Source: Spirochaetota bacterium (GTDB lineage: Bacteria > Spirochaetota > Spirochaetia > Treponematales > UBA12059). From it: a stretch of DNA of 32,953 bases. Below are positions 8,606 to 17,435 of the stretch, piece by piece. The stretch covers positions 1 through 32,953 of the forward strand of contig JAKPPT010000018.1 of the NCBI GenBank assembly GCA_029547205.1. The letters run 5' to 3'. The position numbers were made by a program, and so were the translations under genes. Position 1 is the first letter of the stretch. Each line of letters starts with the position of its first letter. The notes under the pieces were generated by a model. It was given only the letters and a program-made list of their open reading frames with translations, made no database searches and was not told where the DNA came from.

Positions 8606-10231
8606 CTATGCTAAGCGTTCTTTCAATTCTGTAATGTATTGCTGGTTTTCCAAACTGAGCTTCTTAAGTTGATCCGCCTCGGTCAAGAGGTTACTGCATG
8701 CATGAGCTATAGATTGTGAGCTATTCCGGAGATTTTCTGCAATAGCTTGCGATTGGCTCGATCGGGCTACAGTTTGTTCTATTGCTGTTTGTATTTCGTC
8801 AAGTGCATGATGCGCTTCATCGCTAAAAACACTAAAGTCATTGATTGCTTCACTAATTTCTGCAGTGCCAGAGGTTATTTCTTTGAGTCGACTTAATAGC
8901 TGATTAAGTGTGGCGGCTACCTGTTGGATTTCTTCTGACATTTTACTGAAAAACTCTGTTGTAGCCTGTCCAGATTTTTCAGCCTGCTCCATCATCTCCT
9001 GTGTATCACTGAGAATGGATGCAATTGTTCGGCTCCCTTCGGATGCTTCTTCTGCTAATGCTCGGATTTCTTCTGCTACCACACCAAAACCCTTTCCTGC
9101 ATCACCGGCATGAGCTGCTTCGATGGATGCGTTCATTCCAAGCAAGTTAGTGCGGCCAGCTACATCGCCAATGAGCGTGTTCATTTCTTCCATTCGGCTT
9201 GTCGACTGGACGAGTTCCTGAATCGAATGGGAGATTTCAGCGACTCGTTCTTCGCCATCGTGGGCAAGCGCTGACAGGTTCGCAACACCATGCTGGCGCT
9301 GTAATGCTGCAGTTCCAATTTCCTCGATAGCTTGAATCATCTGGTTGATAGAAGCACTGGATTCATGAATTTTAGAAAAATACTGATTTATTGCTTGTGT
9401 TACGCGTTTTTGAGTAGCAAGCACATCATGTTCACTGCGGTTGTTTGCTGAAATTGTATCATCGAGCATGGCCAGTCCCTGGAGCGCTTCTTCAATAAAA
9501 TTTTGAAGCTGATGCGCTGCTCGTTGAAGATTTTCTGCAGAGTGTGTAAGCTGTTCGCTAATCATCTGACTTTTTGTCTGTGTGTCGTTAATTGCATTGA
9601 TAGTTTCAAGGTATTGCAGCCGCGAAGCTTCGGACATTTCTGCAGTTTCATCAACGAGTTTTTTTTGCATGCGGATGGTTGCTGCGACAAATGAGCTTCC
9701 AGCAATAATCAAAATTGCACAGGTAGAAAGCGATTGTATGGCAAGAGTGGTCACTATTCCTTCCTCGAGGGGAAGCGCATCAGATATGTAGAGAAATGCA
9801 ATTGCTGCTAGAGTGAGAATAGCCATCACAATTACCTGTACCTGTGATATACCGATAAGAGCAAGCACAACAAGTACAAAAAATCCCAGTGTGGCAAATA
9901 CATAGCACTCATAGATATTTTGGTAGGCATCAAATTTAATCGCAGCAAACATTACAAGAAATAAACCATAAATAAAGAGCGAGGAAGCAATCCCATACTG
10001 TTTTTTGGTCATGAGAATTAATGTTGCAAGACAGATAGCAAATAAGAAACCAATAGCAATTGCTACCGTGATTGCTCCAGTTGTAAGCATAATGACAGCA
10101 AGAGCAATTGAAAAAATTCCAATTGTAAGTGAAACAGGAGCCAATACACGTGCCTTTTTATAAATACGTAGATCACCTTCTATATATGGATAAATAAATG
10201 GTTTAAATATTTTTTCAAATAGACCCGCCAT
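8606..10231 (-). CDS. Methyl-accepting chemotaxis protein with six-helix membrane domain
   Basis: A 541-residue chemoreceptor with no sizeable periplasmic domain. About six hydrophobic helices lie between residues 30 and 187, followed by a coiled-coil signalling domain. The tip is at about 356-395, with AGRTNLLGMNASIEAAHAG and AEEIRALAEEASEG. No HAMP domain is evident. Signals are probably sensed within or through the membrane (energy state or a lipophilic ligand), which is an inference from topology. The start at 10231 is supported by AGGAAGG upstream. The gene is convergent with the phospholipase-like gene (12 bp between stops). A perfect palindrome, ACTATAA-TC-TTATAGT, sits 48-63 bp upstream of the start. 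Confidence 0.93.
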   Translation of the reverse strand: MAGLFEKIFKPFIYPYIEGDLRIYKKARVLAPVSLTIGIFSIALAVIMLTTGAITVAIAIGFLFAICLATLILMTKKQYGIASSLFIYGLFLVMFAAIKFDAYQNIYECYVFATLGFFVLVVLALIGISQVQVIVMAILTLAAIAFLYISDALPLEEGIVTTLAIQSLSTCAILIIAGSSFVAATIRMQKKLVDETAEMSEASRLQYLETINAINDTQTKSQMISEQLTHSAENLQRAAHQLQNFIEEALQGLAMLDDTISANNRSEHDVLATQKRVTQAINQYFSKIHESSASINQMIQAIEEIGTAALQRQHGVANLSALAHDGEERVAEISHSIQELVQSTSRMEEMNTLIGDVAGRTNLLGMNASIEAAHAGDAGKGFGVVAEEIRALAEEASEGSRTIASILSDTQEMMEQAEKSGQATTEFFSKMSEEIQQVAATLNQLLSRLKEITSGTAEISEAINDFSVFSDEAHHALDEIQTAIEQTVARSSQSQAIAENLRNSSQSIAHACSNLLTEADQLKKLSLENQQYITELKERLA

Positions 10232-10278
10232 ACATTACCTTCCTCGCATAACCGAATTGTAACTATACAATTAAAATC

Positions 10279-10294
10279 ACTATAATCTTATAGT
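10279..10294. promoter_or_regulatory. Palindrome in the chemoreceptor upstream region
   Basis: ACTATAA-TC-TTATAGT is a perfect 7-bp inverted repeat with a 2-nt centre. On the minus strand it contains TATAGT and has TTCACG 17 nt upstream, so it may overlap the -10 box and act as an operator. The 170-bp gap around it holds no gene. Confidence 0.4.
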
Positions 10295-10401
10295 CTCTTG
10301 TCGTGAAAAGCAAGAATTTTCAGCAAAATATTACAAACTCTGTGAAACGTTACACTATTTCCATGTTGTATTTACAGATAATTTTCACATTTTTCCTGAC
10401 A

Positions 10402-11850
10402 CTAAGGAAGTTCAGCAAGTAATGCTGTAAGGTAGGTCCAGAACTGCTGAACCGAACCAATGTGTACCCGCTCGTCAGGCGAATGCGGATACTGGATTGT
10501 TGGTCCAATAGAAATCATCTCCCAGGAAGGGTATAGTGTTCTAAATAATCCACATTCGAGTGCGCCATGTGTACAGGAAAGGAGCGGTTCTTTGTTGAAG
10601 AGTTTACTAAAGACTGAAATTGCTGTTTGAGCAAGATTTGTTGTTTGATCAGGTTCCCATGCAGGAGCTGAAGATGTTTTGCGCGTAGTTGCACCGAGTT
10701 TGAATAGTATTGATTCAATTGATTCTACTATCTCATTTTTTTCTTTTTCGTCTGAACTGCGTACGAGGTTGTATGTCTCTACAAAAAACATGCCTCTGTC
10801 TTCATGTTTGATTTTTACAATACCAAGGTTCGAGGATGTTCGTGTCCATGAGGGATTACTTGGCTCAACGGATAGTAACCCATTGGGCAATGCAAGCAAT
10901 GCTTTCAGTATAGGTGTAACTGCAGCCGGTACGAGGGCATAATCAGGAGGCTCTGTTTCTGTAATGTTTACTGTAAGTCCGGGATCTGTTTTTGCAAATT
11001 CTGCTTGCAGTGACAGTATAGCACTATTAAAGCGATTGAGCCAGTCGGTATCGTTTTTAGGAATACCAATGATAGCTTGCGCATCCCGTGGTATGGCATT
11101 GGCTGCAGTTCCGCTTTCAAGGTTTGCGACATATGGGACTCCTGTTTCCAGAAGCAGTTTACAGAGCAGTATGCCCGCATTGCCCCTACCGCGGTGAATA
11201 TCAACACCTGAGTGTCCGCCAAGGAGTCCTGTTAGTGTAATGGAGTACCATGTAAGTGATGAAAGACCTTCGGATGTACCCTTGCTGTTATACAACGAAG
11301 TAATGCGAGCGGTTCCAGCACAACCTAAAGTAATTTCGTTGCAGTCTTCTCCATCGAGGTTGATGAGATAGGTACCCTTTATTCCTATTGAGGACAGACC
11401 TCGTGCTCCACTCATCCCATCTTCTTCATTTGTGGTAAAAATACATTCAAGTGGGCCATGTTTCAGTGTTTTATCAGCTAAAACTGATAATGCTGCGGCC
11501 ACACCAATTCCATTATCAGCTCCAAGTGTTGTTTTTTGTGCTGTTACCCATTCTCCATTGATAACAGGCTTAATAGCATCTTTTGTAAAATCATGATGAG
11601 CTTCCGGCAAAGCCTGTGGAACCATGTCGATATGTGCCTGTAGCATTACTCCCTTATGATTTTCATAGCCAGGGCTCGCAGGCTTTTTAACAATCACGTT
11701 AAGTGTTGCATCGATTGTGGCTTCAAAACCAAGATTTTTTGCAGTTTCCAGTATCCATCGGGCCAGTGTTTCTTCATGATGCGAAGGGTGAGGTATAGCA
11801 CAAATTGCTTGAAAGTAATTCCAGAGACTCTTAGGTTCTAAGGTATCCAT
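10402..11850 (-). CDS. pepD: Aminoacyl-histidine dipeptidase (PepD, peptidase family M20)
   Basis: A 482-residue cytosolic dipeptidase that hydrolyses Xaa-His and other dipeptides using two zinc ions. M20 metal-site motifs are present in order: QAHIDMV (His73, Asp75), TLGADNGIGVA (bridging Asp112), TNEEDGMSGA (catalytic Glu142 and ligand Glu143), LINLDGED (Asp166) and a C-terminal THGALECG His. The PepD-type lid region HSGVDIHRGRGNA is complete. Length matches the family (about 480-490). The start at 11850 has GGAG ten bases upstream. It lies 46 nt downstream of the nucleoside phosphorylase gene on the same strand, so the two probably form a salvage operon. Confidence 0.93.
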   Translation of the reverse strand: MDTLEPKSLWNYFQAICAIPHPSHHEETLARWILETAKNLGFEATIDATLNVIVKKPASPGYENHKGVMLQAHIDMVPQALPEAHHDFTKDAIKPVINGEWVTAQKTTLGADNGIGVAAALSVLADKTLKHGPLECIFTTNEEDGMSGARGLSSIGIKGTYLINLDGEDCNEITLGCAGTARITSLYNSKGTSEGLSSLTWYSITLTGLLGGHSGVDIHRGRGNAGILLCKLLLETGVPYVANLESGTAANAIPRDAQAIIGIPKNDTDWLNRFNSAILSLQAEFAKTDPGLTVNITETEPPDYALVPAAVTPILKALLALPNGLLSVEPSNPSWTRTSSNLGIVKIKHEDRGMFFVETYNLVRSSDEKEKNEIVESIESILFKLGATTRKTSSAPAWEPDQTTNLAQTAISVFSKLFNKEPLLSCTHGALECGLFRTLYPSWEMISIGPTIQYPHSPDERVHIGSVQQFWTYLTALLAELP

Positions 11851-11896
11851 ACTGAAAGTGCTCCATTCATGATTACAATTTTTGTTTTATTCAATA

Positions 11897-12703
11897 CTAT
11901 AAATCATTGTTTTTTATAGCATTATAAGCTTCAAAAGCTTTGCATGCAGTGCGAAAAAGTGTTTCAAGCCCTATACTCGTTTGTTCTGATAAAAATTCCG
12001 GCTTCCATTCTGGCTCGGCAAGTGAATCGCTAATAGTAAAACATGCAGCGAGCGGGCATTTGCGATATCGTGCAACGGTAAATAGAGCGCTTGCTTCCAT
12101 CTCAACAACAAGAGCACCTTTAGCACTGCGGTCAGCTACTTCTTGTTTGGTTTCTCTATATATTGCATCGGTTGTCCATGTCAAACCTTTATGAAAAGGT
12201 ATCTGATTTTGAGTACATTGTTCGATAAGCATATTTGTAAGCTGTTCATCTGGCAGGGCGGGAGCACCTCCGGGAACATAGTGATATGAAGTACCTTCAT
12301 CTCGAAATGCACCTGTGCAGATGACCAGTTCACCTGGATGTAATTCTTTTACTAATGCACCAGCTGTTCCTATTGAAATGAATTCTTTAACGCCAAAGGC
12401 TATCAGTTCTTCCAGCATAATGGCTGCAGCAGGAGCACCAATACCAAAATGCCCTGCTATGGCTATCGTTCCATCTGTCTCATCAAGGTATCTGAGATGA
12501 TTTTTAAAGTATCCCTCTGGTGCTGTCACAGTATGGTTATTGACTACATAGTCAAAAAGACTGCGTTGATAGGAGAGAATGACACATTGCGGAGCCCGTA
12601 TAGTATCTGGTAAAAGTTGATTGCTGCGAATGTATGAGAGAAAATTTTCGGGTTCAAAGAGTGCTTTTTCGCTGTATTTAGAAAATGAAAGGGGGACTGG
12701 CAT
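11897..12703 (-). CDS. Uridine-phosphorylase-like nucleoside phosphorylase
   Basis: A 268-residue member of the PNP/UDP phosphorylase superfamily, which splits nucleosides with phosphate to a base and ribose-1-phosphate. Seen here are GHFGIGAPAAAIMLEELIAFG, matching the family's G.GiG..sa.i...EL..~G segment, then ISIGTAGAL, and VVEMEASALFTVARYR, the ribose-binding Met-Glu motif. The general layout favours uridine phosphorylase, but substrate specificity should not be taken as fixed. The start at 12703 has a good AAGGAG. It is divergent from nfnA across a 121-bp region with repeated TATGACA-like motifs. Confidence 0.85.
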   Translation of the reverse strand: MPVPLSFSKYSEKALFEPENFLSYIRSNQLLPDTIRAPQCVILSYQRSLFDYVVNNHTVTAPEGYFKNHLRYLDETDGTIAIAGHFGIGAPAAAIMLEELIAFGVKEFISIGTAGALVKELHPGELVICTGAFRDEGTSYHYVPGGAPALPDEQLTNMLIEQCTQNQIPFHKGLTWTTDAIYRETKQEVADRSAKGALVVEMEASALFTVARYRKCPLAACFTISDSLAEPEWKPEFLSEQTSIGLETLFRTACKAFEAYNAIKNNDL

Positions 12704-12713
12704 ACAAGCTCCT

Positions 12714-12803
12714 TACAGTATGACAGTATCGGTTTTTAGGTTTTTTCTCAAGTACTCTACAGTGTGACAAAACAACTTGAGTCTCGATAAAAAACCTGTC
12801 ATA
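12714..12803. promoter_or_regulatory. Repeated TATGACA/TGTGACA motifs between divergent genes
   Basis: TACAGTATGACA (12714-12725) and TACAGTGTGACA (12758-12769) are direct copies 44 bp apart. TGTCATA (12797-12803) is an inverted copy overlapping the -10 box of nfnA. Spacing and position suggest a shared operator, but no regulator is identifiable. Confidence 0.35.
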
Positions 12804-12805
12804 AT
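12777..12805 (+). promoter_or_regulatory. Promoter of the nfnAB operon
   Basis: TTGAGT (12777-12782), 17-nt spacer, CATAAT (12800-12805), followed by a GGAGG ribosome site at 12816-12820 and the ATG at 12825. Confidence 0.65.
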
Positions 12806-12824
12806 ACATTAAACCGGAGGATGT

Positions 12825-13703
12825 ATGAATAAAATTATAGCAAAAGAACGTTTATCTGAAGAAGTATACAAGATAGTTGTACATGCACCCTGGATAGCAA
12901 AAGAAAGAAAAGCAGGACAGTTTGTAATCGTTCAGCGTGATATTGATTATGGAGAACGCATACCTTTGACAATTGCAGATGCCGATGCTCAGGCTGGCAC
13001 TATTACATTGATATTTCAAACGGTAGGTGAGAGTACGCATCGGCTTGCTGAGCTTGAAAAGGGAGATTCAATTCAGGCTGTGCTCGGTCCTCTCGGTAAT
13101 CCTACTCATATAGAACAATTCGGATGGGTAGTAGGTGTGGGCGGTGGTATTGGTGCTGCGCCACTCTATCCTATCGCTCAAGCAATGAAACAAGCAGGAA
13201 ACCGGCTTACCATTATTCTTGGTGCCAGAACAAAAGAGCTGCTTATTATGGAAGAAGAAATGCGTGCTGTTGCTGATGAACTTATTCTGGTTACCGATGA
13301 TGGCAGCTATGGCACAAAAGCACTGGTTACTGAGCCCTTAAAAACACTCTGCGAGCGATCGCCTGCACCCGATTTAGTAGTAGCAATTGGTCCTCCTATT
13401 ATGATGAAGTTTTGTGCAGCAACGACTAAACCCTTCAATGTGCCAACGCTCGCTTCTTTAAATACTATTATGATTGATGGAACCGGCATGTGTGGCGGAT
13501 GCCGTGTCACGGTAGGGGGGAACACAAAATTTGTTTGTGTCGATGGCCCTGAGTTTGATGCACATCAGGTTGATTGGGATAATATGCTCAAGCGCCTCTC
13601 AACCTATAAAAACCTAGAAGCTCAGCACCATGCATTATACCATGAGGAAGCCTGCAAACTTAATGCTGCAATACAAGAAGCAGAAAAGCATGCAGGTCTT
13701 TAG
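12825..13703 (+). CDS. nfnA: NfnA: FAD/[2Fe-2S] subunit of NADH-dependent ferredoxin:NADP+ oxidoreductase
   Basis: A 292-residue ferredoxin-NADP-reductase-like subunit. In characterised NfnAB enzymes this subunit exchanges electrons with NAD(H) while the large subunit couples NADPH to ferredoxin. Seen are the FAD-binding RIPLTI (45-50), the nucleotide-binding GVGGGIGAAPLYP (about 104-116) and a C-terminal iron-sulphur site MCGGCRVTVGG...FVC (Cys223, Cys226, Cys238). Start at 12825, GGAGG four bases upstream. The nfnB partner follows after 72 nt. The family also includes SudB-type sulphide dehydrogenase and PyrK-like subunits, but the NfnB-type neighbour settles the likely identity. Confidence 0.88.
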   Translation: MNKIIAKERLSEEVYKIVVHAPWIAKERKAGQFVIVQRDIDYGERIPLTIADADAQAGTITLIFQTVGESTHRLAELEKGDSIQAVLGPLGNPTHIEQFGWVVGVGGGIGAAPLYPIAQAMKQAGNRLTIILGARTKELLIMEEEMRAVADELILVTDDGSYGTKALVTEPLKTLCERSPAPDLVVAIGPPIMMKFCAATTKPFNVPTLASLNTIMIDGTGMCGGCRVTVGGNTKFVCVDGPEFDAHQVDWDNMLKRLSTYKNLEAQHHALYHEEACKLNAAIQEAEKHAGL

Positions 13704-13775
13704 TTTGAGGCAGATGAATGAGATAAAACCATGTAATCAGATACTCGAGTTAAGTTTCGAGTGCCAGGAGTGATT

Positions 13776-15269
13776 ATGAACAGCTATTATGAAAATAAGT
13801 TGACAACAAATGAAGAAAAGGCTTTGCTCGATGAACTATTAGCAAAGGAAAATCTTACTCCAAAAGATCGTATGGCAATACCTGTTCAAGAAATGCCAGT
13901 GCAGGATCCCGATGCAAGAATCCATACTATGAGTGAAGTTGCGCTTGGGTACACAAAAACGCAGGCACAACTTGAAGCCTTACGTTGCCTGCAATGCAAA
14001 ACAGCGCCTTGTATAAAAGGATGTCCTGTCAATATCAATATTCCTGCATTCATTGCAAAAATTGCACATGATGATATTCAGGGTGCGGCTGCTATAATTA
14101 GAGAAACAAATCTCCTCCCTGCTATCTGTGGAAGAGTGTGTCCTCAAGAAAAGCAGTGTCAGGAACCCTGCACACTGGGGAAATCACTTAAAGATGTCGG
14201 TAAAGCTGTTCAGATCGGACGGCTGGAACGGTATGTAGCTGATAGAGAACGTGCTCAGGGAATTATTGCACTGCCGGACATTGCTCCTCCAACAGGGAAA
14301 AAAGTAGCTATTGTCGGTTCTGGACCAGCAGGCCTAACTGTCGCTGCTGATGTGCGAAGAAATGGACACGAAGTTGTAGTGTTTGAAGCATTTCAGAAGG
14401 GTGGAGGAGTCATGGTATATGGCATACCGGAATTCCGTCTCCCGAAAGCAATTGTCCAGGAAGAAATCAGTAAGCTTGAAAAAATGGGGGTCAGGTTTGA
14501 ATACAACACCCTCATTGGGAAAACACGACCGCTCATGGCTTTATTTGATGAAGATGGTTTTGATGCTGTGTTTTTAGGTGTCGGAGCAGGTCTTCCTAAG
14601 TTTATGAATATTCCAGGAGAAAACCTAGTTGGAGTATTCAGTGCTAACGAATACTTAACGAGAGCAAACCTTATGCGTGCATGGGATACTGGGCGAGCTG
14701 CGACACCACTTTTCCCGTCAAAGCGTGTTGCTGTCCTCGGTGGCGGTAATGTAGCTATGGATGCAGCTCGTATGGCAAAACGGCTTGGTGCAGAAGAGGT
14801 TCATGTTGTATATCGCCGCACGCGAGATGAGATGCCTGCACGTGCAGAAGAAGTAGCTCATGCGTTTGAAGAAGGTATACTCTTTGATTTTTTATCAAAT
14901 CCTATTGAGATTCTTGGAAACGAAGCTGGTATGGTGACAGGTTTGCGTCTGCTCCGCTATTCACTTGGTGAACCAGATGCATCAGGTCGAAGGAGTCCTG
15001 TCCCGATACCCGGAAGTGAACACGATGAGATTTTTGATACAGTCATTGTTGCACTCGGTAATGAGTCAAATCCACTTCTTGCACGTACGACACCAGAGCT
15101 CGCTGTTGATAAACACGGACACATTATTGTAGATGAAGAACAGCGCACATCAATTGAAGGGGTCTGGGCTGGTGGAGATATTGTGCTCGGAGCTGCTACG
15201 GTGATACTGGCAATGGGAGAAGGAAGAAGAGCTGCAGCTTCTATCAACCGCTTTTTAGCTGAGCATTGA
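13776..15269 (+). CDS. nfnB: NfnB: glutamate-synthase-small-subunit-like FAD/[4Fe-4S] oxidoreductase
   Basis: A 497-residue flavoprotein often annotated gltA (homotetrameric NADPH glutamate synthase). With NfnA next door it is better read as the large Nfn subunit, which carries the bifurcating FAD. Two [4Fe-4S] cysteine sets are visible: Cys71, 74, 79, 83 and Cys118, 122, 128, 132. Then come an FAD Rossmann motif VGSGPAGLTVA (about 180-190), a second dinucleotide site VLGGGNVAMDAAR, and a C-terminal GVWAGGDIVLGAATVILAMG FAD motif. The start at 13776 has AGGAG five bases upstream and is preferred to the GTG at 13761. A short N-terminal extension (about 45 residues) precedes the conserved region. 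It links ferredoxin, NADH and NADPH pools in fermentation. Confidence 0.88.
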   Translation: MNSYYENKLTTNEEKALLDELLAKENLTPKDRMAIPVQEMPVQDPDARIHTMSEVALGYTKTQAQLEALRCLQCKTAPCIKGCPVNINIPAFIAKIAHDDIQGAAAIIRETNLLPAICGRVCPQEKQCQEPCTLGKSLKDVGKAVQIGRLERYVADRERAQGIIALPDIAPPTGKKVAIVGSGPAGLTVAADVRRNGHEVVVFEAFQKGGGVMVYGIPEFRLPKAIVQEEISKLEKMGVRFEYNTLIGKTRPLMALFDEDGFDAVFLGVGAGLPKFMNIPGENLVGVFSANEYLTRANLMRAWDTGRAATPLFPSKRVAVLGGGNVAMDAARMAKRLGAEEVHVVYRRTRDEMPARAEEVAHAFEEGILFDFLSNPIEILGNEAGMVTGLRLLRYSLGEPDASGRRSPVPIPGSEHDEIFDTVIVALGNESNPLLARTTPELAVDKHGHIIVDEEQRTSIEGVWAGGDIVLGAATVILAMGEGRRAAASINRFLAEH

Positions 15270-15315
15270 AACAATCGGTAAATTTAGATATATTCATTGA
15301 GAATTAAGGATGATG

Positions 15316-16083
15316 ATGAGAAATAGTAAAACCTATGGCTATCTCTTTATTGTTTTACTCATTTGTGCAGGTTGGATTACAGCACAGGATACCTTGCCAA
15401 TTGTTGAGCCTCAACCGCCTGCAACAGCTCCACAGACACCGCCTGTTTCTGTTCAGCCTCAAGTTACACCGCAACAAACACAAACTGCAAAGGCTGATGC
15501 GCTTATACTGTTCCGTCAGGGAAGAGATCTGGAACTCAAAGGAAGAAAATCGGAGGCAATCAAGCTTTATCAAGATGCAATAGCTGTGTGTAATACTGAG
15601 CTTGCACGAGACGCTACGCGCATGGATGCTTATACCATAAAATGCTGGGCACTATTCAGGCTTGAGCAGTATAGAGAAGTAATCGATGTAGGATCACAGG
15701 CACTCAATGTCCGCTTTGATGCGCGAATTGTTGAAACAATGGGAGAAGCATATTATTTTTTAAACGATTTTGCTAACTGTCTCAAAAGCTTACAAAGTTA
15801 TATCAATGCTACTAATGAAGATGCTGATAGAGTAGCAACAGCTTATTTTTATATGGCTGAGACATATGTGCGTTTGCAAAAATTTGAACATGCTGATATC
15901 GCCTATGCAATGGCAGTGTATAAAGAACCTTCAATGGCACGGTGGTGGCTGCGGTACGCTCAGAACGTGGAAAAATTAGAAGATTTTAAGCGAGCATATA
16001 ATCTTTATTCAAAAGTTCTGCAGCTGAGCCCTGACAATAAAGAAGCCACTGATGGACTGGCGCGAGTAAAAACAAAGCTGTAA
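15316..16083 (+). CDS. Exported tetratricopeptide-repeat protein
   Basis: A 255-residue protein with a signal peptide (MRNSKTYGYLFIVLLICAGWITAQ, probable cleavage after TAQ or nearby). A Pro/Gln-rich spacer follows (about 27-60), then TPR helices to the end; SEAIKLYQDAIAVC and FKRAYNLYSKVLQLSPDNKEA are typical repeats. It is likely a periplasmic protein-interaction adaptor. Three ATGs overlap at 15310, 15313 and 15316; TAAGGA sits at 15305-15310, so only 15316 has sensible spacing. It follows nfnB by 46 nt without a terminator and could be in the same transcript. No specific role can be assigned. Confidence 0.8.
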   Translation: MRNSKTYGYLFIVLLICAGWITAQDTLPIVEPQPPATAPQTPPVSVQPQVTPQQTQTAKADALILFRQGRDLELKGRKSEAIKLYQDAIAVCNTELARDATRMDAYTIKCWALFRLEQYREVIDVGSQALNVRFDARIVETMGEAYYFLNDFANCLKSLQSYINATNEDADRVATAYFYMAETYVRLQKFEHADIAYAMAVYKEPSMARWWLRYAQNVEKLEDFKRAYNLYSKVLQLSPDNKEATDGLARVKTKL

Positions 16084-16118
16084 TACAAGTAATTATTGTT
16101 CGATATTCAATATTTTTC

Positions 16119-16147
16119 TTGCGCAATGGCTTGATGTAGGATACACT
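16119..16147 (+). promoter_or_regulatory. Promoter of the STAS gene, predicted leaderless
   Basis: TTGCGC (16119-16124), 17-nt spacer, TACACT (16142-16147), then AAAAAC and the ATG at 16154, so the predicted +1 is the A of the start codon. The only purine-rich site (AGGA, 16138-16141) lies upstream of the predicted +1 and would not be in the transcript. Confidence 0.5.
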
Positions 16148-16153
16148 AAAAAC

Positions 16154-16555
16154 ATGAGTACAATGCATTATGTGGAACTATTGCCTTTACTTAATTCTCG
16201 AAATGCAGGTGAAGAAGCTGCGGATTATATATGCAAACTTAATATCCGTGGGAATATCAGTATAGAGAATGCTCATGAAATAGCGGTTCTGGTTAAGGCA
16301 CTCATGGATGGTGGTTTTAAGCGTATGATATTTAATCTTGAAAATCTCAATTACATTGATTCAACCGGTATAGGGATCATCATTCGTATCAAAAAAAATT
16401 GCATGCAGTCAGGTTGCGGTGAAATAGTTCTGTACAATGTACCCCCAAAAATCAATGAAGTGTTTGATCTCGTTAACCTTAAAGATTTTGTAAAAATATC
16501 CTATTCTGAGCAGAAGGCTATTGAATACCTAAAAACGATAAGTCTTCAAGCTTAG
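16154..16555 (+). CDS. STAS-domain anti-sigma-factor antagonist
   Basis: A 133-residue single STAS domain. Members such as SpoIIAA/RsbV bind an anti-sigma kinase and are switched off by phosphorylation of a conserved Ser/Thr. Here the site is in NLENLNYIDSTGIGIIIRI, where DSTG is the phospho-acceptor motif. The preceding LNIRGNISIENAHEI strand-helix and the following CGEIVLYNVPPKINEVFDL fit the fold. No anti-sigma kinase, phosphatase or sigma factor lies nearby, so its partners are encoded elsewhere. Confidence 0.88.
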   Translation: MSTMHYVELLPLLNSRNAGEEAADYICKLNIRGNISIENAHEIAVLVKALMDGGFKRMIFNLENLNYIDSTGIGIIIRIKKNCMQSGCGEIVLYNVPPKINEVFDLVNLKDFVKISYSEQKAIEYLKTISLQA

Positions 16556-16728
16556 AATAGCAATAACTTGCGACAATTCTATCGCTGCACTATTAAAATT
16601 GCTGTAATTATGTAATCAAAAGAATATGCTCTTTATTTTTCAATGTGAAAATAAAAATGGCATTCGTTCATTGAATAATTTCAATATTTGATATACTATA
16701 CACGCTATCACTATTTATTAAGGAGAAC

Positions 16729-17424
16729 ATGATGATATATTCCGCTGAAGTTGAACACATGTGTCCCCTCGCAAAGGGTGCATATCATGGTCCTGCGCCA
16801 ATTCCAGAAGAAGGAAAATGGGTGCAGGCAAAGGAAATCAAAGATATTTCTGGTTTTACGCACGGTGTTGGCTGGTGCGCTCCACAGCAGGGGGCTTGCA
16901 AGCTCACACTTAATATAAAAGATGGAATAATCGAAGAAGCATTGGTTGAAACACTTGGCTGTTCAGGTATGACACACTCGGCTGCAATGGCAGCAGAGAT
17001 TCTTATTGGGAAGACTATACTCGAAGCACTCAATACCGATCTTGTTTGTGATGCCATCAATACCGCTATGCGTGAGCTGTTTTTACAGATAGCATACGGA
17101 CGGAGTCAATCGGCATTTTCTGAAGGTGGTCTCCCTATTGGTGCAAGCCTTGAAGATCTCGGAAAAGGTCTCCGAAGCCAGGTTGGCACAATGTTCGCGA
17201 CACGAGCTAAAGGTCCGCGATACCTGGAAATGGCTGAAGGGTACATCACAAGCATCGGTGTTGATGAAAATAACGAAATCATTGGGTATGAGTTTGTTAA
17301 TCTTGGAAAGCTTATGGATGCCATTAAAAAAGGTACCGATGCCAATGAAGCACTGGCAAAGGCAAAAGGTACATATGGCCGCTATGCAGAAGCTGTTAAA
17401 AAAATTGATCCAAGGCATGAGTAA
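16729..17424 (+). CDS. NifU/IscU-like scaffold protein, partner of the GGGtGRT protein
   Basis: A 231-residue protein with an IscU/NifU-N-like core. CKLTLNIKDGIIEEALVETLGCSG (Cys57, Cys78) lines up with the first two IscU cluster cysteines, and EILIGKTILEALN matches the family's conserved segment. The third IscU ligand (the HCS motif) is not present at its normal place; Cys12, Cys50 and Cys107 are other candidates. A C-terminal extension of about 90 residues follows. The start is 16729 or 16732: AGGAG at 16721-16725 gives better spacing for the second ATG. The GGGtGRT gene begins 11 nt after the stop. Families like this are annotated as Fe-S scaffolds by homology only, and no SufS/IscS cysteine desulphurase is nearby. 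Confidence 0.8.
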   Translation: MMIYSAEVEHMCPLAKGAYHGPAPIPEEGKWVQAKEIKDISGFTHGVGWCAPQQGACKLTLNIKDGIIEEALVETLGCSGMTHSAAMAAEILIGKTILEALNTDLVCDAINTAMRELFLQIAYGRSQSAFSEGGLPIGASLEDLGKGLRSQVGTMFATRAKGPRYLEMAEGYITSIGVDENNEIIGYEFVNLGKLMDAIKKGTDANEALAKAKGTYGRYAEAVKKIDPRHE

Positions 17425-17435
17425 GGGGGGACAGC

